Positions 12,303 through 26,216 of a stretch of 64,000 bases of DNA are shown piece after piece (the first letter of the stretch is position 1; each line of letters begins with the position of its first letter). Both the position numbers and the translations under genes were made by a program. The notes beneath the pieces are model-generated. The model was not told the origin of the DNA and did no database searches. It saw only the letters and a list, made by a program, of their open reading frames with translations. The stretch is from contig CM030832.1 in the NCBI GenBank assembly GCA_018105865.1, positions 12,981,419 to 13,045,418 on the forward strand, given 5' to 3'. Source of the DNA: Metaphire vulgaris. Taxonomy: Eukaryota > Annelida > Clitellata > Crassiclitellata > Megascolecidae.

Positions 12303-12680
12303 ATTTCTTTGTTTTCAATCACTCCACCTTTTTCTAAAACGTTCCCAATATTATCGGTTCTGTTATCTCGGATTCTCGGGGGTACTTTATGCATGTTGGT
12401 GTCACTAAATTCACAGTAATTTTCATAGCGGTAGCATTGCGTTCTTGGATCGAGTTTGTGAGTTTTAGGTCGGCGTTTGCTTTGTTCCGATCTGTAATTT
12501 CGTCGTTTACGTGACTAATTCATGAAATTCTTGAAGTCTATTTTTTATTAGTAGAGCCTAACATTTATACGGCCTACCTATATGAAAAAGTGCCAAACCA
12601 GAAAAATTCTGCAGGGCCGCCGCCGTTCTGTCTAGGATTTTTCAATTACGAAGAGACGTCTGTATGTGGATAATCTAACC

Positions 12681-13446
12681 CAGAGTTTCCCAAACATTTT
12701 AGAACCGCGGACCCCTTCAGCGGGTTTCTACCGTGCCGCGACCCTAATAGTAATCATGGCGTGTAATATTTTTAAATTCATTAGTCCACCTGGCGAACGT
12801 TAGTTGGAAAGAGTCTTCTGAGTTTTGAATAAATAGCAAAACAAAGTCTCTGATTCCATTTGAATGAAAATCAGGCAAATATATTAGGCCGAATTATTTA
12901 CATTTTTGCCAAAAAATAAGACAAAATGAAATAAATAAATATTGAAATTTCTTGATTTATTTTAAAATTTTTCCAGGAACATACCTTTGCTATGCGTCTT
13001 AATATTCCTACGAGTATGGTAAATTCGCTTAACCCCCAGGTTGAATAGAGAGCCTTTTTCCCTATTGTTAGTGGAGCTTCGGAGCAAAATGGTTGCAATA
13101 CGCTTCCTTGCGTTATTGCGAAATAAGGTTAATTTTTAAAAGTACCCTAGGCCAGGGTTTCCTACATTTTTTGGAATTGCGGCTTTGTAACATGCCGCTG
13201 CCATGCAAACTTATTGTCAACTAAGATTGGATAAAACATTAATCATTTTAATGTAGGTCGTGTATGGAGGATTGTAGACATAAGTTTCTTAAAACCTAAG
13301 CCTATTTTCAACTTTCAAGGCTTGTGACATTGTGGTATTTGTTATAAAATGACACTTTTGAATTTAATTTCGCGCTATCCCGCGACCCACTAGACTGAGC
13401 CCTGCGATCCTCTTTCGGGTCACGACCCACAGTCTGGGAAGCACTG
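12681..13446. mobile_element. hAT element, CAGAGTTTCCCAAAC ends
   Basis: CAGAGTTTCCCAAAC at left and GTCTGGGAAGCACTG at right, flanked by perfect ATCTAACC duplications (12673-12680, 13447-13454). The ends match the widespread CAGNGNTTCCCAAACT hAT type, with GACCC/CACGACCCAC blocks next to them. An inner CCAGGGTTTCCTACA at 13150 may mark a nested relative. No ORF. Confidence 0.85.
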
Positions 13447-13599
13447 ATCTAACCGAGCGTCATGTTAAACCGAACCACAGCACACGTTTACACCGTGTGC
13501 GTTGCAGAGCATGTGCAGATGCTGATGTTTGGCTGGAATATTATGGCCTTGTGGCAAGCATTGCCATTCAAAAGTAAGCCTACTACACCACTACCAGGA

Positions 13600-13815
<216 letters not shown>

Positions 13816-13829
13816 ATTAAATTTATTGT

Positions 13830-15107
13830 TAATATAAAATGAATTTGAAGAAGTCGTTTTCGTTGAAGAACTCTTCGAATATTCTTCCTTCTGGTTTCCC
13901 TTTTATTAATTGATCTTGTAGAAGACGTTATTGGAGTAGGCCTACGTCTTTTTATCATCTGACGCCATCAGTCTACAAACGGCGTGTGTGCGCAGTTATT
14001 ATGCTTTGTCGGTTTTGTCTCTCGCACCGAATTCTCTCGACGCTAATTGAATCAGTATTCAGAAGTGTCTCCTAAACCAGTCGTTACCAATTAGGCGGAT
14101 CCGGAAACGGAGAGTTTACATTTTTCAACGAGATTTACGAACCCCGAAAATGTTCCGACCATTAACAACCGTCGTCGACCCAGACTCGAGGCATTCCTCC
14201 TCCAGCCGCCGCCGCTGCCGCGTCCGTCCGTCTCAGCGCGGCTACGAACGGCAACAAAACGGGCGTAGGGCCCTATAGTGCAAGATTTATGACCGCTATC
14301 AATGTCCGTGTAAGCAAAGGGGCATAAATAAATCTCTCATCTGTCTTCTTCCACGCAAGTTAGTTAAGCTGAACTGATCACATTCAGTTTCTCTTCTATA
14401 CGAAGAAATGCAAGCAGTCGTCGTCATCATCGGCTCGAATTCTTAGCAAATTTATAGAGCGCCGTTTTCTGGAGCGTATTCGACCCGTATTCTCTATAAT
14501 GTCAACGTGTAGGCCTATATAAGCTTTCTGTGTGTCTAGGATAAGCGTCTATGGAGTCAGATCTATTCTTTTCTTCTGCAAATAGTCTTCGATCGACAAG
14601 AGGCAAGCGATCCTGCTGACCGTTGGCAAACTATAAAATCTCGAGCGATTGCCAAACGACTTCCGTATACTTGTCGGTTTTCATTTCTGCAGGAAATAGT
14701 AGCGGAACTGAGTCATAAAAATGCTTCCTTGGCTATTAAAAGCTTAGGAATTAATTATTGTCTGAGAGATTTTACTGAGAAACTAAAATGATCAAAAAAG
14801 ATTTTTAGTTTCGACAAAATCACAAGGTTTCGACTGATTGCCTAACGTGTTTGCTCCTCGGATAATTTGGTTTCTTTCATTTCTAAATTTTATAATTGGC
14901 GAGAGCTTTCATTGTTTCAATCCTCCTGGAATTCTATAGTTTACTAAGATAAACAAGGACTGTAACTGAATCATTTGTCTATGACCCCACTGATCATAGG
15001 GAGACCTTAACATGCAACAGCGCCAGATACCGACTGCATGCTGGTCGATCTGTATTAAAAGAATTTTAGAGCTATGGCAGCTCTCCGCGCATAGCTTAAT
15101 AATAATA
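13830..15107. other. No gene seen
   Basis: A short GC-rich island at 14170-14265 and otherwise AT-rich unique sequence. Confidence 0.5.
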
Positions 15108-15111
15108 GGCC

Positions 15112-15200
<89 letters not shown>

Positions 15201-15213
15201 GTAGTAGTAATAA
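15108..15213. repeat. (TAA)n microsatellite
   Basis: About 100 bp of near-perfect TAA units with a few TAG units at the right end. Confidence 0.95.
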
Positions 15214-16191
15214 TAATAGTGCACTCTTAGCCTACAGCACCAGTTCTAACGCTCTAAAGGTAGGCTTAATCCAAAACATCTGTAAAAGACCAGGTAATCA
15301 GTATTCCAGAGATAAGTCAGAGTTGGACACAGAGAATCTAGAATCACGGTCGAAATGCAACTCCACTGCCTTTCTATATATAATTATTCTGATAGATTTT
15401 ATATCAAAGGCTACAACATGCTCCAGAGGTTAGGCTCACAGTTCAATTGAACTAAATACAAGAAATAAAGATGATATGGAATTGAGAGGAGAATGACGAG
15501 TCATCCTTTATTGTTCTGTCTTAGATGTTTTCTATGCTAAAGTCTTTGTTCACGTGCAGATAAATATCCAATTTTTTTGAGCAGCCGTTGCTTAACATTA
15601 ATACTGTATGTATGCAGTATAGATTCGGCGTTTTTCTATCTAAATAATTAATGCAGCGTTGTTGCGTACGGCGGTAATCAGCAGGCTCCGTATCCACGGA
15701 GAAAGACTGGCGTTAGTTTACACGGCAGATGGGTTCTGATTGAGTCAACATCAACAGTCGTCATCGCCATAGGGGCGGTAACTTCAAGGCCCTTGTAATA
15801 TTTGAACTTCGTGTCGGACAGAAACTCCAGAACCGACACTTGAGACAGGAGGAGGAGGAGGAGGAGGGTTTTCTGGAAAGATCGAAATCTGAGACGATTC
15901 GGAAGTTGCTTCATCGGTCATTTTCCTCGAAAAGACCATCGTCGAAGACTGTTCCGATTCATTTCAATCTATTCATCGTCGCAGGGTCACGTGACTGCAG
16001 ATCGCGACTAGGAAATAAGCCAAAAAATTCATTCAATCAGCATCAAATCAGTCTCCTGTTTGTAATTAATAATCATTCGTCCTGGTCGCATCAGTTTAAA
16101 CGTCGCTTCAATCAATATTCTGCAATCAAGCAACCCAAGTCTCGCGAACAAAGAACAGCACGGACAGATTGAGACTCAGCGCATCGGCAAC

Positions 16192-16523
16192 CAGGCCCTC
16201 CGAGAGGGGGCAGGGGGGCAACTGCACAGGGGCCCGGCGGTCTGGAGGGGTCCGGGCCGATGATGAATATGTATAATTAACAATAAAATGAATAATAACA
16301 CTAAAGAATGGTTAAAAATGTCAGTTCAGCAGAGGGGCCCGGCGAGCACAAGGGGCCCGGGACACAGCGCTAAATAAACGGCAGACGACGAGCAAAAAAA
16401 AAGGTCGTCAACATTTATAAACGGCTGACGAGCAAAAAAAAGGTCGTCAAGAAAAAATTATGACTTCTCAAGGGCCCGTCGGCCATTCTGCACAGGGGCC
16501 CGGAATTTCTCTCGGAGGGCCTG
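16192..16523. mobile_element. hAT MITE, CAGGCCCTCC family
   Basis: CAGGCCCTCCGAGAGGG at left, TCTCGGAGGGCCTG at right, with a perfect 8-bp duplication TCGGCAAC (16184-16191, 16524-16531). It contains CAGGGGCCCGGCGG blocks in both halves and two tandem copies of the motif GACGAGCAAAAAAAAGGTCG. The same family recurs at 48120-48445. Confidence 0.88.
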
Positions 16524-16618
16524 TCGGCAACAAGGACAACGACGAGACAACGCTTCGAATCAACTGGAAGACGCCACAGTTAAAGAGCAAACGCATTGCA
16601 GCAAGACAACAGTCGATG

Positions 16619-16880
16619 CAGTGCCGGATTAAGCACCGTGGAGGCCCATGGGCAGTCAAACTTTTGGGGCCCCAGGGGCCAGGCCCCTAATGACTACTAG
16701 AACGCCATTGAAGTGTAAACACTATTGCATGACGTCAGCGTCGTCACGTGCCTTTCGCATAACGCTATTCTTAAGAATAAGTAAGTAAATAATTTCTTTC
16801 GTCACAGTCTTGTGGGGGCCCTAAAAGTCACGGGGCCCATAGGCAGTTGCCTACTCTGCCTAATGGGTAATCCGGCACTG
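16619..16880. mobile_element. hAT MITE, CAGTGCCGGATTA ends
   Basis: CAGTGCCGGATTAAGCA at left and GGTAATCCGGCACTG at right. Flanks AGTCGATG / AGACGATG differ at one base. It inserted 88 bp from the previous element. Confidence 0.85.
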
Positions 16881-17164
16881 AGACGATGGAAAGAACCACA
16901 TAGTAGTTTAAGAGACACAACGTACAGCATTTGTTGGAGCCATAATTGATGATATGGTGGTGTTGATGGTGGTGTGCTGTGGTGTGTTAGGGATCATGAC
17001 ATCTCCTTCATTATTCCTTCATTATTCCTTCATTATTCATTCATTCTAAGCAGTTGCGAATGATGTGCTCGTTGTGCTGCTACTATAGTGATAGCAAATT
17101 TAAAATCAGGATCACTTTTATTCGACATGATCTATGGTTGCATTTGGTTGCGGCAACAGACGTG

Positions 17165-17250
17165 CGTCTTCATTCGGTGAGTTGCAGGTTCGAATCTGTA
17201 ATCAATTACAGAGTAGCGGACACCTGAAGCCGTCTACCAGGTGAGCTACG
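17165..17250 (-). other. tRNA-like sequence (SINE head or pseudo-tRNA)
   Basis: Minus strand: TAGCTCACCTGGTAGA resembles a tRNA A-box and GATTCGAACCTGCAA a B-box at roughly tRNA spacing, but the arms do not fold into an acceptor stem and no anticodon arm is convincing. Confidence 0.4.
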
Positions 17251-17733
17251 AATACTCATCGCACTCATCTAACCTTCAGGTGGAAGTATTTTGAGACTTG
17301 CTTCCTGACGTTTTTTTTTTAATCGGAAGAAAACTGTTAGCAGACGAAAGGCCAGGAATGATAATAATAATTGGCGTCTTTTGCAGCGAATATATTCTAC
17401 AGAGCAGATTTAAAAACGCAGAAGCGTCTGGCGATGATTTCGTTCCCACTGCGAACGACTTTTCAACACGCGATTTCTTTTCGTGATAACCTGCTGCACG
17501 CAACGAACTTACAGACAACGCTCACGTTCTACTGCAAATCTAATGTAATCGGAAGTGGACCTGAAATTACCGTAGAAAAACATTCTCGTTCGGAAGTCCG
17601 TGACATCTTCACTGTCTGAAGCTCATAGATTGTTCATAAAATCCTCTGGAGCTTGATTATGACACTTTTTCGCGCAGTCTGAATTTTTAGTGACAGTTAA
17701 AAAATGCAAAGTTCGCCATACTCGATTTCGAGT

Positions 17734-17868
<135 letters not shown>

Positions 17869-17917
17869 CAAGGTTTAAAGTGGTTCAGTAGGGACTACCC
17901 TATGTGAGAACCACTTC

Positions 17918-18165
17918 GGGCCCGGCGCTGATCTCCGGTGTCAAGCAAGCAGCGACGCTGGTGGCTAAAGCCATTAATTTAATCTAGAGTAGCTTGCCAT
18001 TGCTTTCTCCAGAATCGCGTTTTACCTTCGCAGCCACAGCTGTTACTCAGTTACCACCGCCCTCTAGCGAATGAAAGCTGAGTCGACCTTAGAGGCTCCT
18101 GCGGGGTTGAACCCGTTCCGTCAGCGTGTCTGTCTAGCGTGTTATCAATCTGCCATCTTCCCGCC
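17918..18165 (-). mobile_element. tRNA-derived SINE, copy 2 (3' truncated)
   Basis: Minus strand: a diverged tRNA-like head (GGTTCAACCCCGCAGGAGCC), then GGTCGACTCAGC, the CTCTAGAGGG-type segment, and CCGGAGATCAGCGCC next to 17918. It abuts a hairpin and the long (TA)n/(CA)n tract at 17738-17867. Confidence 0.7.
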
Positions 18166-18841
18166 CATGTATATGTTAGCTCGGGTGAGTGGTGACTACC
18201 TTTGGTCGGCTTCGCATTTAATCAAAATTTCTCGAAGACTGCGATGGTCGATTAAACTGAATCTTGTTCTTTAATACGCACAGAAGATACTTCCTCAACC
18301 AAAGGCCTGATCAGCTTGTGTGATTCGCCTTCCTCCATAGAATACTGAGTTCACTTTCCAAAATAACTAAATATTTTCGAGCTAATAGTCAGACTTTTTG
18401 TGAGACAATGTCTTGAAGAAATGTCTAGAAAAAAGACTTTCTGTGGGACAAATGTGTAGAAGTGTTTGTGTCGTTGAAGTTCTTCTGCAATCGATAGGCC
18501 AGACGTGATCTTCTGTAGCCTTTGTCAGCCAGTCATCTTCGCCTGGATGACGCTGCGAGATTAATCGCTTGACGAATTTACTTTGAAATCGTCACGAATG
18601 TTCCCTGCGCCAAAGAATTCTGACGCAATTTCCTATTAGGATATGCCGCTCTCACTGAATTATACCAGTTGGCTGCACTGACAGGATTTTTATGCATCAA
18701 ACTTACTGACCTTCAGGAAGTTCCCTAGTTTATAAAAAAATGAAGATAACCTATAACTTTTCAAGACTGTCTAGCAGTAGGACATATTAGACTATATCTG
18801 AATAACAAATAAATTATAGCACGATAACTGTTTACTGTTTT

Positions 18842-19440
18842 ATGTCAGTATCAAATATCAGGACGGTACTGTCGGCGAGTAAAGCTGAAATAAGAAGCAG
18901 GTTGAATAAAGGGCGAACGGCAGGAGCCTCACTAAACAAGATAGGATTACAGAAAGGTCACAGCATTCCAGTTAGCACCAAAGTTCTACCACTGTGGTCA
19001 CTGGTGTGGCCGGTCGCTACATACGGCTGCGAAAGCTGGACAATAATGAAAGATGAACAGCGCATGCAGGCATTTGAAATGAAAGGCCTAAGGCAAATAA
19101 TGAGAGTTTCTGGGAAAACAAAGAAAATGAATGGATGGGTAATGGCTAAAGCAGAGGTTCAACGAACCTTACTGGAAACAGAAAGCAAAGCTGAAATACT
19201 GAGGACATATTGAGCGAACAAAACAGGAATGTGTCGACTCTAGAGAGAGAAATAATAAAAGACACAATGCCTCGATCACGAAAAAGTAGACCAAGAAAAA
19301 AGTGGGAAGAATAAAGAACAACAGCAACATCAAAGAATGGACAGGACTCGCTAAAGAGAAGGCGACAAGAGCAGGAGAAGACCGTAACACCTTCAATAAT
19401 ATAGTCCAAAATGTTGTCAATCTTCGGAGCGAAGACGGTT
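18842..19440 (+). pseudogene. RTE-like LINE C-terminal fragment
   Basis: The frame reads ATYGCESWTIMKDEQRMQAFE...LRQIMRVSGKTKKMNGWV, then shifted frames WTGLAKEKATRAGEDR and NVVNLRSEDG. The YGCExW...AFExxxxRxxxR pattern and the final (N)xRxEDG are typical of the region downstream of the reverse transcriptase in RTE-type and related LINEs. Frameshifts after 19213 break it. A minisatellite follows. Confidence 0.7.
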
Positions 19441-19445
19441 AAATA

Positions 19446-19612
19446 CAAGACTGTAGATTCACTGTAGATACTCGACTCGACTCGATACAGTAGAGGCTGA
19501 AGAGTCACTGTAGATACTCGACTTGATGCTGTAGAGACTGTAAGTTCACTGTAGATACTCAACTCGACTCGATACTGTAGAGAATTTAAGTTCACTGTAG
19601 ATACTCGACGAC
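19446..19612. repeat. Minisatellite, about 58-bp unit, three copies
   Basis: Units share TTCACTGTAGATACTCGACT and a GATxCxGTAGAG block. No coding sense. Confidence 0.75.
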
Positions 19613-20599
19613 AAACAGTGAACAGCGAGTGAAGTTGTTGCATTGCGATCTCATTTATTCGTCAGGCAAGATCAATTTTCACGGCGGATTCTTGGTGGTT
19701 TGGAAACAATCGACTTATGCAGGCTAAAGGCTTCTGCTGTCTATTCAGTCTATTCATTGTTCTCTTAAATTTAATTTTAGTATGAATTCTTACTTGCTTG
19801 CATTCTTTCGCCGTTCTTTCACTCGTGTCAGAAATTCGTATGGTACGGTTCTTTTTAAAAATTAAAGACAGGTTTTACTTTTCATGTCGTAAGTGCACAT
19901 AGAAATCCCAAAATCTACTGTTTATTTCTCCTATCGTGGATCTAAAAACTACAGTAAAACAAATTATTCTAGGTCAGAGTTCAGACTGCATTATAATTAA
20001 TTAATAGAAACAAATCAGTGTAATGTTTGGCGAAAGATAACAGTAATCCTATAAGGGTCGAGTGGAGGAAGATTCATTATGGGAGGGAGGTCATCTCTGC
20101 CTTTGATAGCCTTTTAGTCACGAAGCTCTCGTTTATATCGGGAACAACAATATATATATACAATGCAGCAGTGAGATAGTCGAGAGGAGAAGAGGCAGAT
20201 AGATAAGGAGGGAAGGAAGAAATATCGGGTAAAACGAGCCACTGCCAGAAAATTAATGACTGTGCAATATCAACCAAACTGGCCGGTGGGGGATGCATCC
20301 CAGTCATCCCCAACGTGGAACCGCCCCTGTCTGAAAATAAATATTTTTTATTTCCTAAATTAAACGATGTTATGAATTCGGATTCCGATTGACCGAGATT
20401 AAGGGACCTTTTACCAAAGCAGGAAAGTTAGAATTTATAGCCGATGATCTTGGAATTCTTTGCGTAAGCTGTGTCTTGTTTATGTCGTTTATAATGATTT
20501 CGATATCGTTGAGAAAATCCCATCCTCCTGGGTCTCGGCCAGATGCTTTGAGAGACAATGGACCACCCAGAACATTGCCGTAACGGCGTAGCCTACATC

Positions 20600-20835
20600 C
20601 GATCAGCGCTGAGCAGTCGTGAATTTGCCACACAGTTTGTCTTACTACCTTCAGGTCTAGACTTAAAACACATCTATTCCTGACTGCATATCCGCCTTAA
20701 CCTGGAATCTGGAAGTACGGACTGACCTCTGGATTACAACCTCGATTCACCACGGACAATGATTCACGACTACGATTATTCACTGAAGCGACCATCGACT
20801 GGTGCAGATGTACTACTACAATGGCGCTAAAGACG
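20600..20835 (+). mobile_element. LINE 3' end (CR1-like), with (TAC)n tail
   Basis: A degraded frame gives ...LDLKHIYS (compare LKTHLF), followed by about 150 bp of 3' UTR ending in the CTA/TAC repeat at 20836-20902. Only the end of the reverse-transcriptase ORF remains. Confidence 0.45.
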
Positions 20836-20836
20836 T

Positions 20837-20902
<66 letters not shown>
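20836..20902. repeat. (CTA)n microsatellite
   Basis: About 22 units, probably grown from a LINE tail. Confidence 0.95.
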
Positions 20903-20903
<1 letters not shown>

Positions 20904-22030
20904 ACAGCATAGACGCGAGTATAGCGGAAAGTACAGGAAACAGGTTGTGGAAAATGTTCGTCGAGCTGAGAAGAATGAACTCAAAGCAAGAAATGTGCAA
21001 AACTACAGGACATTTGAAAGAGAGACAACGAGAGATATAGAGAGAGATATACATTGAGAGATAGAAAGATAGAGACAGGCAGACAAAGACAGAGACAGAG
21101 ACAGACAGGCAGAGACAGACAGACAGAGAACGTAGTGCATCACGCTTGCACGAACAGGGGCAGTGCAGTTTAGTCGTGATGTGATTTCAGGGGAAATCTG
21201 CCCCAAGAGAACTCAAATGAGGGAACTTTTCTCTTCAATCTGCTGAGCGAGTGCTTTTCGTCGATCGATTTCGGTGCTAAACGGCGGATGTTCGATGTGA
21301 AACTGAAAGTCATTATACGAAAGCAATAACTGACGATCTGGAAATCGAAGTCTATTGAACTAATATTTTATGAATCGTAGGCCCCCTAACTCAACATTTA
21401 TTTCGTCCGTATAGAAATAATTCTAAAATTGCAATGGGCCTGTCTTAATATACTGCTATTTGCTATGGTGACCCTTCTTGGTGACTATACAGCTTCACTG
21501 TCTATCGCCGTTAGCATATACTGTATAATATTCAAAGCAGAGCGAAACTGTGCAGACGGACATGCGACTGTCTGAAAAACAAAATCTCCTACCGCCGGGG
21601 CCGATTGAATATCTAAGCCTACTTGTAGCGGTTTCAGAGCTGACGTTAGCCTACACCGGGAGAGTCACCAAGCCAGGGCAAAGATGAGGGATAGGCTGTA
21701 GGAGTTAATGGAAGAAGAAAGTTATCCAGGGCATCGATCTGAGCGGAATAATCTGTGGTACGAAAAGAAGAGAATGTACAAACGTTCCTACAGACGAAAT
21801 ACCATATCAGATGACTTGACGACCTTTGAAATTAGAGCATCACTCGACAGCTTGCTCAGTTACTTATACAGAAATCGGTGTGCTTTTTACTAGAGGGCAG
21901 TTTCAGTGTACATAACATAGAAGACACCAAACCACAGATCTTTGCAACATTTCAATGCCAATCACCCCACTCGCTTTTTAGAAGTAAAGTCCTTCCAGAA
22001 CCTTCAAGGCTAACCTCAAAAGCTCATAGA
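20903..22030. other. No gene seen; AGAC-rich tract 21014-21129
   Basis: The tract consists of AGAGAC/AGACAG units. The frame at 20821-21057 is mostly Thr from the CTA repeat. Confidence 0.5.
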
Positions 22031-22245
22031 GCGGCGCTGATCTCCGTTTCCAAGGCCTTCGGCCAGGCGACTGGTGCAAGTTACGGGGCCAGTGTTCTCA
22101 CGCAGCGCGTCTGTTTACTCCGCGGATTAATCCGCTACTCAGTTGTCATCGCCATCTGGCGAAAGCAGGCTGAGTCGACCTTAGGGTTTCTTCGGGTGTC
22201 GAACCTGCAGCCTTCTGCACCATCGTCCAACGTTGTTACCACAAC
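22031..22245 (-). mobile_element. tRNA-derived SINE, copy 3 (partial)
   Basis: Minus strand: GGTAACAACGTTGGACGATGG, a damaged B-box (GGTTCGACACCC), GGTCGACTCAGCC and GGAGATCAGCGCCGC. It lies about 80 bp from the 5' LTR of the retrotransposon. Confidence 0.7.
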
Positions 22246-22328
22246 GAGAATTTACGTAAATTTCAAGCCTCCATTGGCAGCCAGCAAGGCTTTACAGGAT
22301 AACAATCCGCGTAGTACTCCGTCAGTAC

Positions 22329-22651
22329 TATAGTAAACGGGAGTTTAGGCCCGTCTACTACTTGGGGAACCAGATCACACGAGTCTTATGATGATGGAAC
22401 TGACTGCTCGGTTCGCCGTGCTATCCTCTGACCCCGTGTAATATTCTCAAAGTCTGATGTCGCTAGCGAGTCAGAGGAAAACCGTCAGCTGCCCCGAACT
22501 TAGTCTTTTTATTATAGATAACATCCAATAAGAACTCAGCGAATATCATTACAGCCAATCCCTATCTACTATATCTAACAGACATGCGGTGAATAATGAT
22601 AATAATTATGAAGGCGGTTATTAAGGTCCGCCCCTGCACTTCTTTACTATA
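22329..22651. repeat. 5' LTR (323 bp)
   Basis: Identical to 26217-26539. It starts TATAGTAAACGGG and ends CTTCTTTACTATA, next to the GTAC duplication on its left. A TTTTTATTATAG stretch in the middle could contain the transcription start or poly(A) region. Confidence 0.9.
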
Positions 22652-25600
22652 ATACTCCCTCCCTCGGGACATCACGACTCGGGATGTTCAAAAAATATGC
22701 TATAAGAGTAATGTGGGTCCACCCAATGAATTTTAAGAATATATATGTAATACTTGTAAAAATGTAAGGGCGTCATGGGGATTTCCTTCGTTGAAATCAA
22801 AATCAAGGTAACCATGGACTAGAGGTATAGGAACGGGGTTTCGGGGTGGATGGGGGAGGAAGTATGCTTAAATAAACGTAAAGATATGCGATTCTAAATC
22901 AGACTTAGGCGAACGATTATGGAAACACTCGCCAAAATTCTCAACGAAAACTATTAATAAGATAAGTTATAAAAAGAGAAAAACTTGGCAAAGAATGTTG
23001 ATGAAACACCCACAATGTGCAAGACTAATTAGTTTAAACTGAGTTGAAATCTGAAAATTCTGCCTCGCTATAGAGGGTAAACTAAACATGAAACTGATGA
23101 GGACATCTAGGTGATCTCATAACTGCTAAAATAACACAAGGTAGAGATTATTTAGAATAGACACATCCGCTGATTAGACGACTTGCAAAAAGTCTACGGG
23201 AAACGAAATCTAAGATCAACATGTTATATACAACAATCATGAAGTGTACTTCCACGCTCAAGATTAGAATTGGCGTGAAACCAATGGAAAACTATCGATT
23301 CAAAGACACCAAAATCTCCCTGAAAATAGCATATAACCCGAAGTAGAAAAGCTGGCAACTGCGAAGAACTGGAAACGCATTAATTAGGAAACACACGTCA
23401 AAAGACATTTCCGGCAACTAATGATCATGAGCGAATACAACACTTCAAAAGAATATGTGTGGAAAGCCAAACTCTGGAAAGTCATTTGTGGACTCGGGCC
23501 AGGATATAATACGACTCTTTCCGACGACACTAGTTATCAAAATGTAATAAGAGACTATTTGGACAGGAACTCGAAAACGATTAAGGCGGAAATGTTAAAA
23601 GCGAGTCTAAGCGCATCCACTTAGATTTAGAGATAACACGAATATGTTGGCAAAAGTTATATAGCACGGCTTAAAATAAGAATATGAATTTAAAGTGAAT
23701 AATGATCAAAATAATTCAATACAACCTATATGCAATCAAATTCTAGGTAAGCATAATTGATATGAAACGTAATAATGCAAAATGCTAAAAAAATACACGT
23801 TAACTACGAAATAATCTTGAATCTTGATGGTAAACTGAAAATAATGCTGTCTCAATCTGTTAATACTGTCTCAAACTGTCCCAATCACTGAACAAATCCA
23901 CAAATTTTAAGTAAATGCACTATCTCAAGGAACATCTGTCCGACTGGAAACCCGAAGCACTAACGGCTAACATAAAGAGGTTTCACGTGTCTAGCATTCT
24001 GTCATTACTTAGGACATCATTTGAATACTGTACTGACAACCGGCGTCGAGACATTTGATTCATTTAAAATAATGCAAAACCTGAAATTCAATCTCACTCT
24101 CTTCTATCATAAAAATGACTTGACTTCTAATATAAAGACACAAACATTCTAGCAAAAATATACTAACATGCAAATCTATATTTTTAATGTAAGATGAGAT
24201 TTTTCTGTTTTTTCATATATTTTCCGTTCTGTTCTATTTTTTTGTATTTTTCAAATAATGCAACGCCATTCTCACGATTTATCTCAATAAAGCAATTTTT
24301 AACTACAATCATCGAAATTCACCCAATTGACTCTATTCAATGAAATAATGACTTTAACTGATGATTAACGATTTCAACTTTAAATTTCGACTGCAGACAT
24401 CACCTACGTACTCTAAGGACTTGATCAGGGTCACCTAGTGCACAAAATAACGCCTTAAAAATAAAAAATTCTGCAATCATAAAATGCAAATGTGTACCAA
24501 CATCTGAAAATCGCTCGCAATGACCTTTAACCAGCAGTAACAAAAATTTGATCTAACACACTCCATGGGCAGAGGCTCCGTCGATGTTCAAATGAAATCT
24601 AATATATTTTCCACGATACTGCATCCAAGAGAATTACTAATCAATCTCTTCTTAAAGATTACAGTACTTGTGACCTTAAAAACCAAAGCACGCCACCGCT
24701 ACGGAGTAAGTGTTTAAAAACCCTGTACGTGTCGACTAAAAGTAGGACTGTTTCCCAGGAACACTCTCGAACTCCAAGTGGACCCAAACTGGGTGCCATT
24801 TATCTTTTATACTAGCCCTTTTCTAGTGGCCCATTATGGTACATCTGATTATTAACTGCGCGCGCAAAACAAGCGTGGCTGCTCCGTTCCAAAATCCGGT
24901 CACTGATATCGTTATGACTTCTGCAAACAACTCGTATAGAAACGTGAAAAATAATCCGGCATTGACCTCGGATGTCAGAGCTTGCCTCATTCTTTACATT
25001 AACTTTGCAATGCCATAACTAATGCAATCTGGAATCAATTAGACTTATCATAAACTCCTTTAAACACTTACACATAGCACTTTATCCACTTAAAATAAAT
25101 AACTAAAATACCTTGAAGAAAAAAATCGAGAAAATTAACAAAACATAATATGAAATTTCAATTCTGAATATTATGGACGAGTGATATTGTTTTAATTGTT
25201 CTGCAGTCAAGAGTTAAAAATTTTAAAATATTACAGTGATGAATGAACGATTAATGAATAAATGTAAGAATTATTGAATGTTCAGGGAGGGGAAAATGTT
25301 TTTAGAAAGTTACTGTCTGAATGTTTTCTTTCCTGGTGTTGCATCGGAACTTTGGCGGTCTCTGTCGTCCAGCAACAGAGAGAATAATTGGCGACGATGA
25401 TAATGTCCAGGAAGGAAGGAGGGCGTAGATAGGATTCAGCGACTGGTTTGATTTCCGACGACGTGTTAATGAGGAATTGTTCTCTGACAGACAGGAAAGG
25501 AACGCGCCGTCAGAACGGTCCGAAGACGATGTTTCCTGGCGACGATGACATCGGCGTGGTACAGCGTCGCGTCGGAAACACGACAGCTACTGATGAATGA

Positions 25601-26216
25601 AGACGATTGGCGATGTACTTTGACGGCAGGTTGACAGACGCAGAGCCATTCAAAACTCTGCTGAGACACAGACGTGGAATTCTGCCTCGTTGTAGACTAT
25701 TGACGATGAACGAAACGATATTGATACCGACTGCGATACGATGAAATGGACGTTGACTGGCGAAGACGAAGTTTTTGTGACCCCGCTGCGTTCTCAGAAG
25801 GGGCGGCGGTGGGGACGAGGAGGACGAAGACTAGCAGACGTTGCGTTGACTGATGTTTCCGAATGCACGTTTTCCCGATGATTTTCTGGCGTAGTTCGAG
25901 AATTCATTTCGACTGAAATGCGACTGTTTCAGCCCTTAGATGAAAGTTGGCTCGCATTTCTCACGTGCCTTCAGGTTGATAGAACTGATCGACAAGATAG
26001 GTTTTCGTTGATTTTTCTGCTTAACGAAGATCGAAAAAGTTGTCACTTCGAGCAGTTTTTCTTCCGAGCATTAAGTAGATGAAAAAGTCTGTCTGCTCCA
26101 AAGCTGACAATGTCCAGTTATGTCACGATTTTCATCCATGAACCTCACGGCGAATTGTTCGACGATACGAGAGGCTTGGAGACGAGGGGATTATCGTACC
26201 CCGATACGACACCAAT

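Noticed and set aside
17165..17250. Functional tRNA gene
   Set aside because: A- and B-box-like strings exist but the acceptor and anticodon arms do not fold.
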